Positions 1 through 19,500 of a DNA stretch of 64,000 nt are shown here, piece by piece. Position numbers and translations under genes: made by a program. The notes beneath the pieces are model-generated. The model was not told the origin of the DNA. It made no database searches and saw nothing but the letters and a program-made list of their open reading frames with translations. Numbering within the stretch: the stretch's first letter is position 1; every line of letters begins with the position of its first letter. This DNA is from Motacilla alba alba. Its lineage: Eukaryota; Chordata; Aves; Passeriformes; Motacillidae. The DNA lies in NCBI RefSeq assembly GCF_015832195.1, contig NC_052018.1, forward strand, positions 57,039,666-57,103,665, given 5' to 3'.

Positions 1-944
1 CTGATTTTAATCAAGAAGTAAGAATCCCTTTAAAAATACTGTTTTGTATATGTTCTCTACTAAGTTTGAGGTAAAATTCTATTTATTTACTTTATGCTGA
101 GTGGTTGGAATAGTTACACGCATGGGAAAATAGTTATACAGAAATCCAGTGCAAATTAGAGGTGAAAGTATCAGTATTTAGTCTCTTGCTGGAGCTGCAT
201 ACATTTTGTGAACTACAGTATATGAGACAATCAGATTGCTAGGCAGTTTTTACTTACATTTTTATTTATAAATAAGTGTTTCTAAACTGGCTTCCCTTTA
301 GAGATGGTAAAGGGAAATAGGTACCATCTGAGTAATTTCATCTGAATAAAGAGGCGTGAGCTAAATCTTTCCATTTGTAGTGAAAGAGTGTTCACTTGTG
401 CTGCTGTCACTGCTGTCTGGTACCTGAAGACTCAAATATCAGTTCATTTAACAAGAACATACTTTGGATAATAACTTTTCCACTGATACAATATCCCTTC
501 TGGGTGTTCATGTTCCTGTGGTGTCATTTGGGGGTGAATGACATGCTCTGCCCATGGCACTTGTGTGTTAGCTACATGTGACAGCCTTTTCTGTAACATT
601 GGCAGTCATTAACTTACTTGAGGGCTGTGCAAAAGGGATATTTCTTACTATCTAAGTACACTTTCCCCTCTTTGATGGGGAAACATCTTGTCATCTCACT
701 TTGACAGGTAGCTTTCTTTAAAAGATTGCAATTCAAACTAGATGCATGCATGTTAGAAATTAAAATGGTGACAAGTTACAATGTATGTATCCTGCAAGGG
801 GACATAACAATGTTAAGATTTTCTTTTAAATGTTGAAATAATGAGGCTCAACTGAACTTGGCTTTAGAAGAAAGAAGTTACTAATATGAATTTTAATCTA
901 GGTTCCGTCCAACACAGCTGACTTCTGATTCCTTTTCTTCCTAG

Positions 945-1137
945 TACAAAGGCTCGTACTTCAGCATCAATTATCTTACGAGGAGCCAATGACTTCATGT
1001 GTGATGAAATGGAACGATCTATACATGATGCTCTCTGCGTTGTCAAAAGGGTTTTGGAATCCAAGTCTGTTGTCCCAGGTGGTGGTGCTGTAGAGGCAGC
1101 ACTTTCAATATATCTTGAAAATTATGCAACCAGCATG
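945..1137 (+). CDS. TCP1: TCP1 exon with the VPGGGA motif
   Basis: The acceptor is TTCCTAG ending at 944; the donor GTAAGT starts at 1138. The exon reads TKARTSASIILRGAND and runs to ATSM. It covers part of the intermediate/equatorial region with the conserved VVPGGGAVE loop. The reading frame joins the next exon at a whole codon (ATG, then GGA). Confidence 0.95.
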
Positions 1138-2068
1138 GTAAGTCTTGCAGAAAGCAGCAGTGGTGCATATGTGTTAGACTTGCACTGTGAATCTCCAAGC
1201 GTTTATTTTCATCTACTAGAAGTCATTTATGTAGTTCATGAAAACATAATCATCTTATAGAATCTAAGATGGTTCTTTAAAATGGAGGATGAGTTAATTC
1301 TTTTTCTCATAATTAGATTCTATGTTTTTTTTGACCCAAACACAAGTTTTGCATGCGAAAGCCCCTACCTATTAGTGCTGTTCTTGATTGTGCCTGTATT
1401 TGCCTGTATTTTTTCCTCTCTTGTAGCTATCGGTTTAAAAACTTCTTTCCTCTTTCTAGGGATCACGTGAACAACTTGCAATAGCAGAATTTGCAAGATC
1501 CCTCTTAGTAATTCCAAATACATTGGCAGTAAATGCTGCTCAGGATGCCACAGATCTTGTTGCAAAGTTGAGAGCATTCCACAATGAGGCTCAAGTTAAC
1601 CCAGATCGCAAAAATCTGAAATGGCAAGTATCTGTCTGATAGAAGGCTGGTAAAAGTGATGTGGGTTGGTGACTGAGATGGAAAATTGTTCTCCCAGTTT
1701 ACTGAACCATGATTTGCATAGTAAAAAAAAAAAAAAAAAAGTGTGTTATCAGTGAGCTCCTTTGCCCCTGCCCTTCAGTCGTGTGTATGTATTGCTGTAA
1801 TGAACTAGTAGCTGTTCTCCCACTCCGTCTGACAGCATTCCTCCTTTGCAGGATTGGTCTTGACTTGATCAATGGAAAACCTCGTGATAACAAGCAAGCT
1901 GGTGTCTTTGAACCAACCATGGTCAAAACTAAGAGCCTCAAGTTTGCAACAGAAGCTGCAATTACAATTCTTCGAATTGATGATCTTATTAAACTGCACC
2001 CTGAAACTAAAGAAGAGAGAGGAGGGTGCTATGAGGATGCAGTTCAGTCTGGAGCACTTGAAGAATAA
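945..2068 (+). CDS. TCP1: TCP1 (CCT alpha subunit), C-terminal three exons, 5'-partial
   Basis: T-complex protein 1 alpha is one of eight paralogous subunits of the cytosolic CCT/TRiC chaperonin, which folds actin, tubulin and other proteins using ATP. Three coding exons are visible: 945-1137, 1460-1623 and 1852-2068, with stop TAA at 2066-2068. Joined in frame they give 190 complete codons, about the last third of a protein that is 556 aa in human. Recognition rests on near-identity to vertebrate TCP1 as I remember it, including VVPGGGAVEAALS (the conserved group II chaperonin VPGGGA motif), DLVAKLRAFHNEAQVNP, NGKPRDNKQAGVFEP and the C-terminal SGALEE. The first visible exon opens with the last base of a split Asn codon, so upstream exons lie outside the window; bases 1-944 are intron. 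The second intron uses a GC donor. The gene is convergent with ACAT2. Confidence 0.97.
1460..1623 (+). CDS. TCP1: TCP1 penultimate coding exon
   Basis: The acceptor is TTTCTAG ending at 1459. The exon encodes GSREQLAIAEFARSLL through RKNLKW, equatorial-domain helices of the chaperonin. The Trp codon is split: TG at 1622-1623 plus G at 1852. The intron that follows therefore starts with GCAAGT, a non-canonical GC donor. Confidence 0.94.
1723..1740. repeat. A18 homopolymer in a TCP1 intron
   Basis: Eighteen consecutive A residues lie in the short TCP1 intron that uses the GC donor. No flanking retroposon body is visible. Confidence 0.9.
1852..2068 (+). CDS. TCP1: TCP1 last coding exon
   Basis: The acceptor is TTTGCAG ending at 1851. 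The exon encodes IGLDLINGKPRDNKQAG, then LKFATEAAITILRIDDLI, and an acidic/glycine-rich tail ending SGALEE before TAA. The equatorial RIDDLI segment is characteristic of CCT subunits. Confidence 0.96.
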
Positions 2069-2126
2069 CTTAGGCTTTATTTATGTTTGTTTCACTTACA
2101 CTTCCCACTCTTATAACTAAAATGTT

Positions 2127-2132
2127 AATAAA
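2127..2132 (+). terminator. TCP1: TCP1 polyadenylation signal
   Basis: AATAAA lies 59 bases after the TCP1 stop codon, followed by a GT-rich stretch (GTGGTTGAATGTTG). It is the first canonical signal after the stop, so the expected 3' end is near 2150. Confidence 0.8.
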
Positions 2133-2365
2133 ACAAGTGGTTGAATGTTGCTGCTATTTTCTTGTGAACAAACTTAATTTTTGAAAGCAAGCTTGGTCCT
2201 TGCAGTGAGAATTTAGGCTCTAGAGTGTCTTAACGACGAGTGTGCCTGCAGTAACCACTGACCTCTTTGTCAAGTCACTGCTTGAATGTTAAAAAGTAAT
2301 GGTGTAAGCTTAGTAACCTTTAGGCAAAACAAACAAAATGTGAGCTGTTAAAATGTTATTAGAAG

Positions 2366-2371
2366 TTTATT
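2366..2371 (-). terminator. ACAT2: ACAT2 polyadenylation signal
   Basis: TTTATT on the + strand reads AATAAA on the minus strand, 53 bases past the ACAT2 stop codon. If used, ACAT2 mRNA ends near 2345, about 200 bases short of the inferred TCP1 cleavage site, so the two 3' UTRs would not overlap. Confidence 0.7.
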
Positions 2372-2424
2372 AGTAAAATGTTTCAAAGCTAGTTCACACT
2401 AGCTGTTCATTCATTCCCAGACAT

Positions 2425-10874
<8,450 letters not shown>

Positions 10875-11589
10875 GGCGGCAGCGGCGGCGGAGGGAGCGC
10901 AGCGGAGCGGAGCGGCGAGAGCCCGGGCGGAGCGGCGGCCGCGGCCGGAGCGAAAGCGGAGTGGGCGCCGGTCCCGCCCCTGGCCCGCCGCCGGGCGGGG
11001 CTGGGCGCGGAGCCCGAGCAGGGGATTCGCCGCCGGGCGCCGGAGGACGGCGCGGGGGCCGGGCGGGCGGTGGCGTGGTGGGGCCGCCCCCTGGGGCGAT
11101 CGATGGGGCGGCCTTGGCCGATTCCTTCTCAGCCCCTTCCCTTCCTTCCCCTTCCCTTCCCAGGAGAGAGGGGAGGCTCCGCCCGGCGGGCCCGGGCTGC
11201 CGGAGTCGGGCACTTCCCCGTGCCCGCCGCTCGCACACCGGGTGCCTGCGCAGCGCCGGCCGCCAGCTCCGTCTGGATTGTTTATTTACAAAATAAAGCG
11301 TGCGGGTCAAGTGCTCTTTTGCCATATTGTGGCTTTAAGGACAGTTTGTTTATTCCATGACGGCGTTTCTTAGGATTTGCGTGAGCAGGAAGAATATTAA
11401 CTTGAATAAAACGATACAAAACTGTCTATCGCTGGTTTGATCTGCTCAGCGACTGATGCTCAGAGATTACCAACACCCTTTTAATACTTGTATTATGTTA
11501 ATATTAAAATCTATATTTTAATATTTATATTACATTATTAAACATTTAAATAATTTTAATATTTTTTCTTATTTCAGCAGAAGCCTGAC

Positions 11590-11637
<48 letters not shown>

Positions 11638-11642
11638 TATAT
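11590..11642. repeat. AT dinucleotide microsatellite
   Basis: An almost pure alternating AT run of about 53 bases, with one C interruption and one phase slip, sits in an AT-rich stretch. Confidence 0.95.
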
Positions 11643-14600
11643 GTTAGTATAGGGAGTGCTCCGCCACTGGTCCAGAAGCTATTCCTTTCTGACCTGACGA
11701 AAGAGGCAAGCAGGGGGCTGTTCCCAGGCTGCTCCATGGGAAGCGATGCTGCAAGGGGAAAGGCGAGGTAGCCTGGAAGGACGCGGCGCTGGCCGCAGGA
11801 GCTCCTGGCAGCCAGGGAGCTGGAAGCAGAGGAGGCGGCCGCAGCAGTGGCCGCAACCCACAGCCGGACAGACAGGCAGGAAGGTTTCTCTGCGGGGATA
11901 TGTAGGTGGGAAGCCTAGAGATGTGAGGTGGGAAGCAATAATATTAAGATATCTGGAGGAAGAAGGGACAGAATAAAGGGAGGAACCAAGAAAGTAAGTG
12001 AAAGCAACTAACAACAGTTTAAAAAAATTTACACGGGCTGAAATAACTAGTCTATTGCACCGCCTTGATCTTCAGTCCTTACTCCTTCCTTCCTCATTCA
12101 CAAATACCCGCCTAAGGGACATGCCAGCCAAAGCGCTGCATTGAATTTGCATCTGAAGGCCACGAAGATGTTTAGAAAATGTTCTGTTGCTCCTACCTTA
12201 GCTACAAAGTCGGGAGACTTTTTTTTTTCTATCCAGGTAGTAAAATTCTGTAGGTTTTCACAGAGAGAACAGAAGTACAAATTAAACCCTAAAAAAGCAC
12301 ACAGCATGTGATGACAAACACCCACAAACATAAATGTGGTTATATATGCAGTGAATGCACCAGTACACCTGTGGTCACATCCTGCATGTTGGCTAATCTG
12401 AACTTGGCAGTATTAAATCTGCCTCCACAAAATGCCCCTGAACCTTCTGTGAGGGAACAACGAGCAACAGGAGCACTACGATCCCTGAGTTGGATTCTTC
12501 TGACTCCTATCAGCCTCTATTCTTGCTTTAAAATGTAAAAAATACTACAGCATTACTAGATAGGGAAAAAATCCTTCTTCAGCTGTGGAAAGCAAGATTA
12601 GCCTAGATTTCACCAACAACTCTGATAAATCATGCTGCAGGACTCCAACACTCAAAATACATTCCTCCTTTTAGGTATTTTGGTCCTTGTGAAGGATAAG
12701 GCCAAAGCAGCAAACCATGTGTTCTTCAGTTACTTTGGAGTTTCCAGCTTTCATAAGAGATGAATCCCCTCAGATATCTTCAGGAAAGGAAATTGCTGGA
12801 AAATCCTGCAGGCAGCTAAATGCTTAGGCAGACTGATGTACCAGTCTCCTAAGATGATACATTAAAGGATGCATTAATCTGCGACATGCATGCAGCACTG
12901 CTTTTCTTTAACAGTGCTATGCACTCAAAGCAGCTGATAAAACTGACAAAAATGCAAAATTAAATCTGGAGGGAAAAACATGTTTTGTGTCTTTTCAAAA
13001 GGCTATCACTAAGCAAGCAGTAGAACTAACATAAAAGCAAAACTCAGGAATCTCGGATTTTAAGCAATACAGTGATTGTTTTAGAAAAATATTGTACAGT
13101 TACTGAGCAACCCTGGATGACTGAATCTAGTCCCTGCACATTTTCAAAATTCAGCAGAGAGTGAGTAACACAGACATATGAGGGCAGCACCAAGTAACCT
13201 CGTTTATCAACTGTACCATATACCAAAATGTCATTCTTAATGCAACATTTGACTGATTACAACTTAAGGCCATTGATGGAAATACAAAGTCAATAATGTG
13301 AGATGAGCTCAGATTAAATGTCAGCAGGTGTTCAAAGTCCACAACTGACACCTGAAGTAGCCCTTATGAACAGGATTCTCTTGAATTTAAAACTTTACAG
13401 GTATTGAATTAAACATAAAGCGAGGCTTCAACCCCTTCCCTCCTCACAGCTCACTAGCAGACAGAAAAAGTTCAAATATGAAGCAGCCTTAGGGCCTTCA
13501 GGCCAGCTCACCCCAGTGAGCTGACCTGCTGTACCTTTGCTCTCAGACCCAACCAGCAGAACAGTTTTGCAGCTCAACATTAGTGACAAACCAGGCTGTG
13601 AGGTTGGAGCACCCAAAAAAAACAGAGGTTAATTTTATCTTGGTATGTCTATCAGGTTTGCAGTATTCTATTTAACTCTGCTTGGATAGTCCAGGGTTGA
13701 GATCCAAATGGACAAAAGGGACATGTAATGTAGTGAAATAATGTAGCAATCGCACAAAGGCAAATAATTATGAAACATGCATGGTACAGATCAAAGTTAA
13801 GTTATTTCAATGCATACTGAATGGGAGTAGGCAGCTGTGCTTTTAAATTCAATGTAGTTAATGTGCAGCATAATATTCAGTAACAAACTACTGCCCTATG
13901 CTGGTACATTTTGCCATTTCTTAGAAATCTAAACTCTGGGAAATTAAGTAATCAATTCAGAACAGAAATCTTACCTGCCATCAGTTGCACAAAGTTTATC
14001 TACTACTTTGCTGTGAACACAATCAAATGGACAAGTGCCTGATTAAATACTCAAGGTGCAAAGATTTTTGCATTTTCATTTGCTAACGGTGGTTCAGTTT
14101 TATTAGAAATAGACAAAAAGTTAGAGGATTTCAGTGTTCACTGATTTACTCTCCTGCTAAATAACTTTTTTCTAAATCTGACCTTTTAAAAGATCAGTAT
14201 TGTTACCAAAATGCAAAGCCCTTAATTTTTTTTTCTTAAATCTGACACTTGGTCATTAATATTGGCAAAAACAGGTTTGTTGGGAATGTGATTTTAATAA
14301 AAACTAAGCTGCACCTCTTAAAGGAAAAAAAAATCAAACAAAATCCAATTACTTTAAATTAATAAATCTCAATATGAGATAATTATATTTTAAAATAGAT
14401 TTCACAACTTTCCTGCAACAGCAAATTCTTTAGTCTATAAAGTCTTATACACAAATATTTGTACTAATATCTGCTATGGGAACTCAGTTTTCCTGGACAC
14501 CTTTAGTACTTTAAGACCTTTCTTCATGTGTAGAAAGACAATTCATACTTTTTCCAGGTTTTCTTAGCGGTGGACTGACATTCGGTTGTCTATGAGTAGG

Positions 14601-15102
14601 TTCAGCACAGAGGGCATGTTTAAAAACAGACAGACACACTGTTTTCCCAGTGAGGTAAAGAGCTACATTTTCTAAAATTTCTCAATCTGCCACCTGACTG
14701 ACAGGGTCCTTGGAAATCAAGGCAATAAAATGTCCTTGGCTGTGTTAAAAGCAAGCTATGTTTTCCTTGAATCCATTTTTGTAAGGGAATGTTTGTAATC
14801 TAATTGGTGATTAATTATAAAATGTAGTCTTCCCCTCAGACAGGAAACTATTTTCACTACTAAAACTCTCTTGGCCTTTCTATGGTTTAAAAAAAAAGTG
14901 TAGTAAACACCTGGGTTTATATCCTTAGCAACCATATGCACACCTGTACTCCAAATGCAAGCTTGCAGTATTTATCAAGCATCCCCAAAAATGAATTTGA
15001 GTCACCATTTGGTTGTAATTGTATTTGGATGGATTATCAGTCAGGGGATGTCTTCAGCACAGGCTCTGGAGTTCACTCACTATATACACATATAGATAGT
15101 TG

Positions 15103-15170
<68 letters not shown>

Positions 15171-15171
15171 T
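15103..15171. repeat. GATA tetranucleotide microsatellite
   Basis: About 17 perfect GATA units follow an imperfect GATA start at 15094. Length and purity suggest a polymorphic locus. Confidence 0.97.
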
Positions 15172-17659
15172 AAATGGCTGTTAAATAAAAAGTAATTATT
15201 GCAAGAGCTTTCTGAAGAAGTTTATTTATTTCTTGCGATAAAGATGTACAAAAAATAGGTGATAATTCCACTAAGACCCGTAAAAGCATGTTAGCAGAGG
15301 ATATAAAGACAGCATTACGCCTGCAGCCTCGTATTCAGGAAGCTTCTCTGAAAGAGGGAGTTCTCTGATGTCAAATTTGGGCTGTCCGCAGCCTAGATCT
15401 TTACCTGGTAGTTACCTGAAGGACCTCTCTGTATCACTTTCCTCTCAGTGCAATCCACAGATTTTATCTTTCTCCCACACCTGTAGGCTGCAGCAGCCTT
15501 TTCCAGTGTGCCTGAGAGCTCATTCTCTGCTGCAGATGTACCACGGGTTTGCCTTGCTCCTTCTCCTGTCCTTGCAAGTCAAGTACAGCCTTTGCAAGAG
15601 CCAACTAGCCTTTCCTCAGTTCCTGATATTTCAAGGTCCTTTAAAATGCCAAGAGTATGTACAGTACTCCAAACTTGTTTTTTCTTAACTTTTGAAAAAG
15701 GCTTTATGTCATTCCCCCCCCTCCCCAATTCCTCACTTTCCTGACCTGCAGACTAATTTTTTTTATGAGTCTTTTACACTGGGAAGCTTTTTCCCTCGGA
15801 GCCTGCCTTCCCTGGGGACAAACAGCATCCCTCAGCGCTGGGAAACATCGTAGTATTTGTGTTGGTCCACATGGCTTCCGTGTGAAACCAAGGGGTGGAA
15901 TAGAAACCCAGAACTGAGCCATTAAAACTGAGGAGGAGCCATCCAGTTAATGGATAATTAAGTTAATGAGTAACACACCATCATTCAAGGAACCTAAAAC
16001 CCAGTGAGCTGGGCTGCCCACTCATTCATAATCTGGTTCCTATTCCATTTCATCATTATAGGTGAATCAATATATGAATTTGGCTTTTGTGTTGATGGAC
16101 AGATCAGGACATGCCCTCTCATCCAAAGACCAATGCTGCTGCTGGGGGTTACGATACCACCTGTTACTTGAAAAGCTGATTTACTCCAGTTACCACACTG
16201 TAAACACAACCCAAGGCGGGTGTCGACACGTTTGACGCAGCAGCACTAAACAGTCCCAGGTTTGTTCTCACCGTGTAACGTGATGCGCAAACAGAACAAA
16301 AGAGTATTTCAGTTAAATGCCCTCTTCCAAAAACGTATCAGAGGACTGGTTACCAAATTGTCGCCCTTATTTCCCTAAACAAAAATTGTAGGTGTAGCCT
16401 GATAATACACTTACCAACTTGAAAGTACAGAAGGAAGGCAGCCCAGAATATTCAAGCTCTGCAGGCTGATTCCACTTATCTCAACATGTCCCTGGCTGCC
16501 TGCCTCTTGCTCAGCTAGCATATTTCCCTCAAATGTAATCTGCACTTGTAAAGATAAATTTAAAATACCTAGGTGCTGACAAGGGGTAAAAAATGCAGGA
16601 ATACTTTCTACATGCTCATGAACACAAACAATTGTGGAAGGTTTACCATCCCACACCTTAGAGGGTATCTGAGCTAGACCTTTATCTGTACTACTGAGAA
16701 GACACAAAGGAGGTTCAGTTTCTGAACATAACAAAAAGTAGCCAAATTCTAGACAAAGTACTGGGAGATCTTGAGTTTAAATCACTACTGATACACAGAA
16801 AATGTTAGGTATGTTATACACAGAATAGAAGCCCTGAGTGTATGTCTGCATCTATTTTATGTAGAGAAAGTTTTGATTTCTTCTCCTGCTTGGTGTATAT
16901 GCATTTTTAGTATTGCAATGTTTATGTTTGCACACGAGGAAATCAAGCCAATTTGCTGCATTAATGTTCTTATTAAGGCCTACTCTAATGTTCATATCTC
17001 ATGCTGCCATATCCTGGGATGGCTTCATCTGTTAATTGGTATCTTGAATGCCTAAAACAAATATCTGCCAGAAAAGCAGGAGCAGGTAATTGTACAGTAA
17101 TCACAGTGCACATTTTTTCATTTTTAAATGAAGTAAGGTTTCAAAGGCATTTATTCAGGTCCTTTCTCCTTGTGGTCACCTTACCACCCAACCTCCAGTA
17201 GCTACGTCAAATCACTTGCAGCGTGGTTTTTAAACGTTTCAAGTTCTCACTGAAAAATCTGTGTATTCATATATACACATACATGTGGATGTGAGACCAC
17301 GTGCATTGGGTTCTATTCGGTAGTGCTTCTATTGTTTCTGCTACCAGGAAGAGTCAGGAGAGATTTCTGGAGCACCTTCAGCACTGACACAATGAGAGAA
17401 TCAATTTCATCTGTGCAACCCAGGTGACAGACTAATTTAGCCTGCAGCAGATTTTCGATTTTGCCGGCAAAAGAATAAAGTATTTACCCACCAGCACAGC
17501 TTGCAAAATCACGCATAGTAAGAAGGATAAACTTTATTTTAAAGCACCAGCACACTTGCTAGACCACAACAAAGGGCAAACTTTATCGGTTTTTATTCCC
17601 CAACGCGGAAACTGATATATCATTTCTTTGGAAGCAGCTGAGTTTAAGTCCTGTATCTT

Positions 17660-18830
17660 TCATCAGCGGCCGAGGACACTGACTCGCACCGACGCCGCCG
17701 AGCGGCGGCCGGCGGGCAGGCAGCCCCGGCAGTCACGCCAAGAAGCCCGGCACCCATCTTGCACTTTATTTACTACTGCGCGTAATTTTCCTTCCCAGAG
17801 ATCCCATCTCCGCCAGCTTTCCGGGAAGGCACCAAGCGCTCTTCCCAGGAGGCGCCGGGTCCCGCTCCCCTCAGCCGGTTTGGCGGGAGACGGGCGCCGC
17901 TCGCCCCATCCCGCCGGAGAGCGGCGCCCCCCGCCGGCAGGAGGCCGCGCGGCACCCCACGGATTCGAGGGCTGCGCGGCCCGTTCGGCCGACGGGCTTT
18001 AAATCGGCGCTCCAATAACCCGCGGGAGCCGCCTTTTCCCGGCGGGGAGAGCGGCGATCCCCGGCAGCGGCCGCCCCGCAGGCGGGCCGAGGTACCCGCG
18101 CCGCGGCCCTGCACCGCTGCGGAGCCTCTCGCCGCCGCCGCCGCCCCCCCACGCCGGGTGCGCGCGCAGCCGCCGGCCGCGGGGCGGGGCGGGCGCTCAT
18201 TTCCTCCCTGGGCGCCATTTTGTAGCGCAGAGAACCCGCAAATAAAGAGCGGGCGGGAGCGGCGTGCGGGGGAGCTCGGGCGGGGGGAGGCGCGGCCGTC
18301 CTGGCTGCGGAGTTGGTGGCGCCCGCGCAGCTGGTGGCGGCAGGCGTGGAGGTGGCGGCGTTTCGCCCCTGCTCGATGTGAGGCGGAGCGCGGCCCAGGC
18401 AAGCGGCGTGCGAGGGGCGCGGGGCCTCCGCGCCGCAGGCGGGAGGTGAGTGGCCGTGCGAGCGCTCCGCCCCAGCGGGACGGACGGACCGACCGGGCGC
18501 CCCGGGGTGCTGAACCCCAGCGGCGCGTCCGTCCCTCACCTCGGGTGCGGGGGGGAGGAGCGGAAGCACTTAGAGCCATTTTGTACGAGGCCCCGAAGCC
18601 CGGCCTGGCTGCGCGGCCGGGATCCTCCTCCCCCTGCCTTGGGCTGCCGCCGCGCCCCCGGCCGCGGCAGCCGCGTTTGGTGCTTCTCCTGTGGGAGAGG
18701 AGCGAGGGCGGCGGGGCGGGCACTGCCTGGGCTGGGGGGCGGCCGCAGCAGCTGGGTCTGTCAAACACCTGCGGCCCTCGGGGAAGGGTGGGGGGTGGGA
18801 CTCCCGCGGTTGCTGAGGCGAGTGTGAGGG
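17660..18830. promoter_or_regulatory. WTAP: WTAP CpG-island promoter
   Basis: A large GC- and CpG-rich island covers the inferred WTAP transcription start and first exon, with several GC boxes (GGGGCGGGGC at 18181-18190). A YY1-like GCGCCATTTTG lies at 18212-18222. A second CCATTTTG copy lies near 18575, in intron 1. Long open frames on both strands in this block are due to GC content. Confidence 0.75.
18225..18445 (+). other. WTAP: WTAP non-coding exon 1 (5' boundary approximate)
   Basis: A good donor, GGGAG/GTGAGT, ends the exon at 18445. The next acceptor in transcript order is at 22594, eight bases before the WTAP start codon, so the 5' UTR is split, as in mammalian WTAP. The 5' edge is inferred from the YY1-like element just upstream and could shift by tens of bases. 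Confidence 0.55.
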
Positions 18831-18883
18831 CTAAGCAGTTATGGGGCTGCTGTGAAGCTTTTCTTTCTAAACGTCAGAAGGTT

Positions 18884-19500
18884 CCTTAGTACGAGGAAGA
18901 CAAGGAGCTACTGGAGGGGGTCCAGGGGAGGGCCACAAAGATCCTTTGGGGTCTGGAATGTTTCTGTTGTGAGGAGAGACTGTGAGCTGGGCCTGTTTAC
19001 TCTAGGAAGGAGAAGACTGAGAGGGGCTCTCATCAATATGTACAAATATCCTAAAGGCGGGTGCTGTCTTAAAGTGAAGGGTGCCAGACTCTTTTCAGTG
19101 GTGCCCAGCACTGAGTACGAGGGTCAGTGGCCATAAACTAAAACACAAGAAGTTTCACCTCAACATGAGGAAGAACCTCTTTACATTGAGGGCGGTAGAA
19201 CACTGGAACAGGCTGCTGCGGTGGTGCATTCCCCCTTAACTCCCTTCCAGACTGCAGTGTGGGCTGAGAAATTTTTGAGCAATCTCAAGCGCACTCATTC
19301 GGGACAGCTGCTCAGGCAGGTCGTGGAATCTCCCTCTCTGGAGACATCCAGAACCCACCTGGACACGTTCCTGTGTCACCTGCTCTAGGTGACCCTGCCT
19401 TGGTAGGGACGGGGACTGGCGGGGGGGGTGGGGGGGGGGGGGTGTTGGACTATGTAATCCCCAGAGGTGCCTTCCAGCCCTAACAATTCTGTAAATTGTA
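18884..19500 (+). mobile_element. CR1 LINE 3' fragment, sense to WTAP
   Basis: Diagnostic CR1 3' sequence is read in order: GAGGAAGACAAGGAGCTACT, GGGTCCAGGGGAGGGCCACA, GGCCATAAACTAAAACACAA, ACACTGGAACAGGCTGC, CCACCTGGACACGTTCCTGT, a GGTTGGACTA-like segment and the terminal ACAATTCTGTAAATTGTA. It is 5'-truncated, as most CR1 copies are, and lies in WTAP intron 1. About 90 bases near 19217-19308 do not fit the usual CR1 order and look like an insertion. The G-rich segment at 19415-19442 is expanded. Confidence 0.9.

Larger units (their letters stand above)
11271..17650. other. non-coding spacer between ACAT2 and WTAP
   Basis: About 6.4 kb of mostly AT-rich sequence lies between the divergent ACAT2 and WTAP promoters. 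It holds an AT microsatellite and a GATA microsatellite. I found no conserved protein segment, tRNA or recognisable transposon here; the open frames are short and unrelated to known families. It may contain regulatory DNA for either gene, but nothing in the sequence alone shows this. Confidence 0.6.

Noticed and set aside
1..1851. Possible H/ACA snoRNAs in TCP1 introns, as mammalian TCP1 hosts two
   Set aside because: I saw short stem-forming segments (for example around 1160-1190) but no clear two-hairpin structure with both an H box and ACA tail; a covariance-model search would be needed.
17773..18889. Long open frames on both strands (up to 331 codons) in the WTAP CpG island
   Set aside because: Both strands are open at once with low-complexity Arg/Pro/Gly/Ala translations, the expected effect of very high GC content.
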